Assembly: GCA_965261535.1 (NCBI GenBank)
Contig: OZ253469.1
Span: 3,968,001 to 4,032,000, forward strand
Source: VXNE01 sp965261535
Lineage (GTDB): Bacteria > Pseudomonadota > Gammaproteobacteria > Pseudomonadales > Azotimanducaceae
Length of the DNA: 64,000 nt
Reading direction: 5' to 3'
Shown here: positions 60,257 to 64,000 of the stretch, one piece after another
Numbering within the stretch: position 1 is the stretch's first letter
Layout: every line of letters starts with the position of its first letter
Position numbers and translations under genes: made by a program
The notes under the pieces: model-generated
What the model saw: only the letters and a program-made list of their open reading frames with translations
The model's database searches: none
What the model was told of the DNA's origin: nothing

Positions 60257-60370
60257 CAACAACAAGCTTTTGCAAGGAGAATGAAGTGAGATTTCCGTGA
60301 GCCATCTTGACAGGTCAAAACATATCAGCCCGACTGTTTCATCCCACCCGCCCGACCCGACCCTGTCGAT

Positions 60371-60390
60371 CTTGCCGCTAGTGCGGCAAG
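60371..60390. repeat. palindrome related to that at 14105
   Basis: CTTGCCGC-TAGT-GCGGCAAG, followed by TCCGACACCCTGCTAGCC. Read in reverse it matches 14093-14130 in arms and in the flanking GTGTCGG and GCTAG. It lies right of the IS in non-coding DNA. Confidence 0.55.
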
Positions 60391-60480
60391 TCCGACACCC
60401 TGCTAGCCCAAATCCTGGCCGAGGGTTCCGGGTCACCCTGCAAGGGGCGATTGGCCGGGGCACGCAACCGGGGTACGCTC

Positions 60481-60851
60481 TAGCCCGGATATTTCACCAA
60501 GCCGCTTGTCGAACAAACAAATGTTATTTAGTTCTACTAGGTTAATCCCATATTTTGAAAATCCTGCCGGATGTAAACTGCGCTGGCCGCGCCCTCGCAC
60601 GGTGGGGTCGGGCCACGGGCGGAGCCGAAGGCACCGCCCGTGGGGCACTTTTTCCCGCGTGAGCGCACGTGGTCGCTACACCATAAGGCGTGGCTATGCT
60701 TCCGGCTCTTCTCTTGCGAGGGGTACCCCCTCGCGCTGCTGTTCTCTTGCGAGGGGTACCCCCTCGCGCTCCCCGGCTGAAGGCTCCGAGCACGCTCACG
60801 CGGGAAAAATCCTGCGCGATCATCGCGGCCCTTGATGAAATATCCGGGCTA
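60481..60851. repeat. composite palindromic element upstream of the O-antigen ligase
   Basis: The outer ends are TAGCCCGGATATTTCACCAA (60481-60500) and its mirror at 60832-60851, one mismatch. A second perfect 17-bp pair lies inside (60649-60665 with 60793-60809, TTTTTCCCGCGTGAGCG). Between these sit two direct copies of the TCTTGCGAGGGGTACCCCCT-type core shared with 12752 and 22871. Left of the inner pair, CCACGGGCGG (60613-60622) and CCGCCCGTGG (60634-60643) form a hairpin followed by CACTTTTT, a good intrinsic terminator. Confidence 0.7.
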
Positions 60852-60856
60852 ACCGG

Positions 60857-62086
60857 ATGTACCTGCTCGAATATCGCGTTCCCATCAGCGCTGGGTTGCT
60901 GGTGTTTTCGTTCGCTTCGATATTCGTCCTTACGAGCCAAAGCGGCTCCAGCTTTCCGACCTATCTGCTCGCCATCCTGACCCTCGCGGGGTGCCGACGC
61001 TGGTCGGGACTCTGGCTCGATTGGACTTTTCTCTGCGCTGCTGCATTGGTCGGCTACCTGGCAGCCTCGAGTCTCTGGTCGGACCCCTTCGACGCTCGGG
61101 ACGCGTTCAGCCGATGGGGCCGGGCGCTGCTGGTGGTGTGTTTTGTCGTGGCTGCGGCGGAGGGACTCCGCACCGACTGGTTCGTTCGACGGTTGAGCTT
61201 GACCATTGCGGTGTTTGGTGGCGCTGCGGCGGCGGTAGCGCTGGTCCGGTTTTTCGCCTTCCCCCCGGACGATGGCCGGCTGAGCGGCATGGGGCAACTC
61301 GAGTGCCAGGTGTGCACTGCCCTGACATTCGGTGTGGCGCTGTTGTGCGCGCTTTACTGGATGTTCGAGGCGCCGACCCGTCGATGGCGAGCGTTCGCCG
61401 CGTTGAACGCTATCGGTTTAGCGTCCGCAGTGGTGTTGACGGATTCTCGCAATGCCTGGATCGCCGTGCCGTTCGCCTGTGTGGTCTACCTGATATCTCG
61501 CCGAGCGAAGTCGGCAGCCATGTTCGCCGTGGTCGCAATCGCTGTCGCCGCTTCGGCGCTGATCCTTGTGGGAGGGGTGTTGGCGAGCCCCGCAAGCGAA
61601 TTCCTGCTGCCGCGCGGCGATAGTTTTCGGCCGGCGATATGGACGGAAATCCTGTCCCGCGCCATAGAGCACGGCCCGTGGTTCGGTAACGGCGTACTGA
61701 CGGACGACGGCGTCTTGCTCGGCTGCTATTTGATGGTGCATCCGCACAACCTGTATCTCGCCGTGTTGTTCCAGGGAGGCGTTGTCGCCGTGGCGATGTT
61801 CGCTGCGCTGCTGGCCCTCTCCATACGAACGCTGTTGGCGAATTTTCACCGGCAGGAGGCGAAGCTGGCGCTCGGCATCTACGCGCTGGCGCTCCCCGCC
61901 TATATGCTCGATGGCCATGAGCTGGTCACCAGGATAGGCTGGACGTGGCTGCTCATCTGGTTGCCGGTAGCGACAAGCATCGCGCTAAGCAGCGGCCGCC
62001 GACTCGATGACGCGAATCGTTTCGGCGGCGGCTCGGTCCCAGGAAAAGTCGCTCGCCCGCCGGCGGGCCGCATCGGCCAGTCGTGA
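60857..62086 (+). CDS. O-antigen ligase family protein (Wzy_C/WaaL type)
   Basis: A 409-residue polytopic inner-membrane protein with about ten or more helices. The Wzy_C landmark is seen in VVLTDSRNAWIAVPFACVVY, SFRPAIWTEILSRAIEHGPW (with Arg) and the periplasmic YLMVHPHNLYLAVLFQGGVV, where the H-P-H-N motif is typical of O-antigen ligases and polymerases. It would join polysaccharide to lipid A core, or polymerise repeat units. The last 102 bases overlap the 3' end of the convergent glycosyltransferase gene, and the final 33 residues after a hydrophobic end look non-conserved. Confidence 0.8.
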   Translation: MYLLEYRVPISAGLLVFSFASIFVLTSQSGSSFPTYLLAILTLAGCRRWSGLWLDWTFLCAAALVGYLAASSLWSDPFDARDAFSRWGRALLVVCFVVAAAEGLRTDWFVRRLSLTIAVFGGAAAAVALVRFFAFPPDDGRLSGMGQLECQVCTALTFGVALLCALYWMFEAPTRRWRAFAALNAIGLASAVVLTDSRNAWIAVPFACVVYLISRRAKSAAMFAVVAIAVAASALILVGGVLASPASEFLLPRGDSFRPAIWTEILSRAIEHGPWFGNGVLTDDGVLLGCYLMVHPHNLYLAVLFQGGVVAVAMFAALLALSIRTLLANFHRQEAKLALGIYALALPAYMLDGHELVTRIGWTWLLIWLPVATSIALSSGRRLDDANRFGGGSVPGKVARPPAGRIGQS

Positions 62087-63088
62087 TCGGAGTGCGCTGT
62101 CCGTCATCATGCGTTTGAGCCCGCGGGCAATGTCCTCGGTGGATGTCGGATCGACGAACAGGCCGGCGTCGCCGGCGGTCTCCGGCATCGCCGACGTATT
62201 GCCGGTGAGCACGGGCTTGCCGAAGGTCATCGCCTCGATGATCGGCAAGCCAAACCCCTCGTAGAGGCTCGGCATCGCGACGAAATCGCAACCGGCGTAT
62301 TGCCTGAGCAGATCTTCGTCTTCGAGTGCCCCGAGCTGGCGAACGCGGTCCTCCAGCCCATTCGCCCGGATAAGCACGCTGGGCTTGGGCATACGCCATC
62401 CTGTGCCTCCAACGAGGTGCAGGTTGTGCTCCACGTCGTCCTTGATGCGCGCGAAGGCTTGCAGCAGGCGTTCGAGATTTTTTCTGGGCTCGACCGTGCC
62501 GACGAATAGACCGAAGGGTGGGGTGGCCCGGGCCGCGGGTATCCCCGATGCAACGGCGAACGACGCTCCGTGTACGACGGTCGTCTTGTCGGCGGCCTCG
62601 GGAAAGTAGCGCTCGATGGAGCGCTTGGTCGCTCGCGATACCGCGATGAGACGACGCGCTCGACGAATGGAGCTTGGCATCGTCGCGCGTTCGACCAGGT
62701 ATCCCATTGGTCTCATTGTCTCCGGTGCGTGCTTCCACACAAGGTCGTGGATCGTGACGACGGCGGGCGTCGTCAACCGTATCGGTAGGCGATGACGGGG
62801 CGACCAGAACACGTCTGCCCGATCAACCGCCGCCCACCGGGGAAACAGCACCTGGGCATGCAGTTCGTCCACAACGTCCGGCGTCCGGACGACGACATTC
62901 GGTCGGGCAGCACGAGCGGTCGGATGCATGTCAAGAGAAGGGGCCGACGTCGCCCAAGTGGGCCGCGGGCCGTAGAGAAACCATTGGTGAGTCGAGTGCT
63001 GCTGCATCCGTTGCAACAGTTCGGCCAGGTAGCGGCCGATACCCGTTTTGGGCGCGATCAGGGGGCGGGCGTCGACGGCGATTCTCAC
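61985..63088 (-). CDS. GT4 family glycosyltransferase
   Basis: A 367-residue retaining glycosyltransferase with GT-B fold. The N-terminal domain starts MRIAVDARPLIAPKTGIGRY, the usual opening for this subset. The C-terminal domain has FGLFVGTVEPRKNLERLLQA, VRQLGALEDEDLLRQYAGCD and MPSLYEGFGLPIIEAMTFGKPVLTGNTSAMPE, the E-x7-E nucleotide-sugar motif. It probably adds a sugar to a polysaccharide repeat unit. It is co-oriented with the GT4 gene at its 5' side (12 bases apart). Confidence 0.88.
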   Translation of the reverse strand: MRIAVDARPLIAPKTGIGRYLAELLQRMQQHSTHQWFLYGPRPTWATSAPSLDMHPTARAARPNVVVRTPDVVDELHAQVLFPRWAAVDRADVFWSPRHRLPIRLTTPAVVTIHDLVWKHAPETMRPMGYLVERATMPSSIRRARRLIAVSRATKRSIERYFPEAADKTTVVHGASFAVASGIPAARATPPFGLFVGTVEPRKNLERLLQAFARIKDDVEHNLHLVGGTGWRMPKPSVLIRANGLEDRVRQLGALEDEDLLRQYAGCDFVAMPSLYEGFGLPIIEAMTFGKPVLTGNTSAMPETAGDAGLFVDPTSTEDIARGLKRMMTDSALRSRLADAARRRASDFSWDRAAAETIRVIESAAAA

Positions 63089-63100
63089 CGGTCGTCGACT

Positions 63101-64000
63101 TCAACTGCGCGCGCCGTTGCTGCGCTGCTTTTCCGCGTCAAGCGAATCGAGGGCTTTGTGTCCGAGGCTGCGGTAGATCGCGCCGTAACGTTCGCCCATC
63201 AAATCGCCGGTGAAGAGTTGATCGAACCGTTGCCGGGCGCGCCGCCCCATGGCGTCGGCCATCTCCGGGCAATCGTGTATGCGGTCCATCGCCTGGCGCA
63301 GTGCGGGCGCGGATCCCGGCGCCACGACCAACCCGGTTTCGTCGCCGATATTGACGTGGCTGGTGCCCGATCCCGCTTCTGTTGAAATCAGTGCCTTGCC
63401 GTACATGGCGCCTTCGAGCAGCGCCACTCCGAACGCCTCGGCGCGCAGGTAGGAAGGGAATACCACACTGCGGCAAAGCGACAACAGGGCAACTTTTTCT
63501 TCATCGGATACATAGCCGGTGAAGGATACATTGTCGAGGCGTAGCCGCCGCGCCTGGGCGAGCAGTTCACGCTCCGTCGGCCCCGAGCCGGCGATGACAA
63601 CGCGGAAGGGCGCGTTGGCGATCGCGTCGAGCAGTATGTGCAAGCCCTTGTAGTAGCGAAGGACGCCGATGAATAGGAAAAAACCTTCTCCGTACCTGTC
63701 CTGCATTACTGCGCGGATGGTCGGCGAGATTGGCGGGTAGGTATGTTCGTTCAGGCCGAGGGGAACGATCTCGACCTTGTCCTGGAAACGGCGCACCACG
63801 TCGCTGGTAGCGAGGTAGTTGGGCGACGTGCCGACGATGCAATCGACGTTGCGCAGAAACCGGTTCATGACCGGGCGATAGAGCACCCGCAGCACGCGCT
63901 GTCGGACGATGTCGGAGTGGTAGGTCAGGACGGTCGGCCGCTTTGTTCGCGAAGTCAGGTGCAGCAGATCGCCGAACGGCCACGGGAAGTGGTAGTGGAT
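63101..64000 (-). CDS. GT4 family glycosyltransferase, 5' end outside the window
   Basis: The minus-strand frame is open from the right edge of the window: IHYHFPWPFGDLLHLTSRTK, then VLTYHSDIVRQRVLRVLYRP. The Y-H-S-D-I-V motif and N-terminal domain are those of WbaZ/RfaG-like GT4 enzymes. The C-terminal domain has FIGVLRYYKGLHILLDAIAN, NVSFTGYVSDEEKVALLSLC and YLRAEAFGVALLEGAMYGKALISTEAGSG with the E-x7-E motif. A GTG at 63895 is not the real start because similarity continues upstream of it. Second glycosyltransferase of a surface polysaccharide locus. Confidence 0.85.
   Translation of the reverse strand: MHYHFPWPFGDLLHLTSRTKRPTVLTYHSDIVRQRVLRVLYRPVMNRFLRNVDCIVGTSPNYLATSDVVRRFQDKVEIVPLGLNEHTYPPISPTIRAVMQDRYGEGFFLFIGVLRYYKGLHILLDAIANAPFRVVIAGSGPTERELLAQARRLRLDNVSFTGYVSDEEKVALLSLCRSVVFPSYLRAEAFGVALLEGAMYGKALISTEAGSGTSHVNIGDETGLVVAPGSAPALRQAMDRIHDCPEMADAMGRRARQRFDQLFTGDLMGERYGAIYRSLGHKALDSLDAEKQRSNGARS

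Larger units (their letters stand above)
58542..60323 (+). mobile_element. IS110 family, IS1111-group insertion sequence
   Basis: ATGTTTTGACCTG (58542-58554) and its complement CAGGTCAAAACAT (60311-60323) are 13-bp inverted repeats near the ends; subterminal repeats of 11-13 bp are typical of the IS1111 group. Between them lie one DEDD transposase, 81 bases before it and about 457 non-coding bases after it. No target duplication is expected for this family. The outer limits may extend a few bases past the repeats. Confidence 0.82.

Overview
This 64 kb window is GC-rich, densely coding DNA, most likely from an uncultured gammaproteobacterium. Pointers are a periplasmic LigE-type DNA ligase, an RhlB-like helicase, a TonB-dependent receptor, a glcDEF glycolate oxidase cluster, an AraC/OruR-type regulator and O-antigen assembly genes. 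Two luciferase-like F420/flavin oxidoreductases and a Ddn-like protein recall lineages that use deazaflavins. No rRNA, tRNA or CRISPR array was found. The window stands out for decay and rearrangement: at least ten gene remnants, two near-complete insertion sequences, several palindromic repeat elements and three segmental duplications.

Left edge (1-5.4 kb): the 5' end of a tyrosine integrase, a tandemly duplicated Rpn-type nuclease gene, an IS1634-family element, and a stretch of LysR, IS1380 and DUF1330 fragments. Then comes a housekeeping block (5.5-12.7 kb): argC, an aminotransferase, an RhlB-like helicase, a nitrilase, an AI-2E family permease, hisC and a cupin, several joined by 4-bp overlaps. 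From 13 to 15 kb lie two paralogous acetoacetate-decarboxylase-like genes with a cupin 3' remnant between them. From 15.5 to 24.3 kb are a 2-hydroxyacid dehydrogenase, a DCC/lipase-maturation-factor protein, an SPFH protein with a rhodanese, surE, three pseudogenes (amt, phyH, serine hydrolase) and an aldo/keto reductase.

The middle (24.3-39 kb) is accessory-rich: a nested-palindrome element with 32-bp terminal inverted repeats, an AbiE-type toxin with a decayed antitoxin, a HEPN protein and a distant fragment of a second copy, a receptor/esterase/AraC uptake module, mtnA, bioF, an orphan Xre antitoxin with a toxin remnant, and a doubly truncated permease-aminopeptidase gene. From 39 to 53 kb are two LLM oxidoreductases, an APH-like kinase, redox proteins, glcDEF, a tandem TlpA-type thioredoxin protein, pyrC and an acyl-CoA ligase.

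At 53.0-55.6 kb a compact restriction-modification island (C5 methyltransferase plus a divergent HNH protein) is bracketed by a 156-bp direct repeat copied from the 5' end of the acyl-CoA ligase gene; it splits a former ligase-Ddn-ligase operon. A PspC-type gene pair, an IS110/IS1111-group element with a long structured 3' non-coding region (candidate guide RNA), a composite palindromic repeat and the start of a polysaccharide locus (O-antigen ligase and two GT4 glycosyltransferases) close the window.
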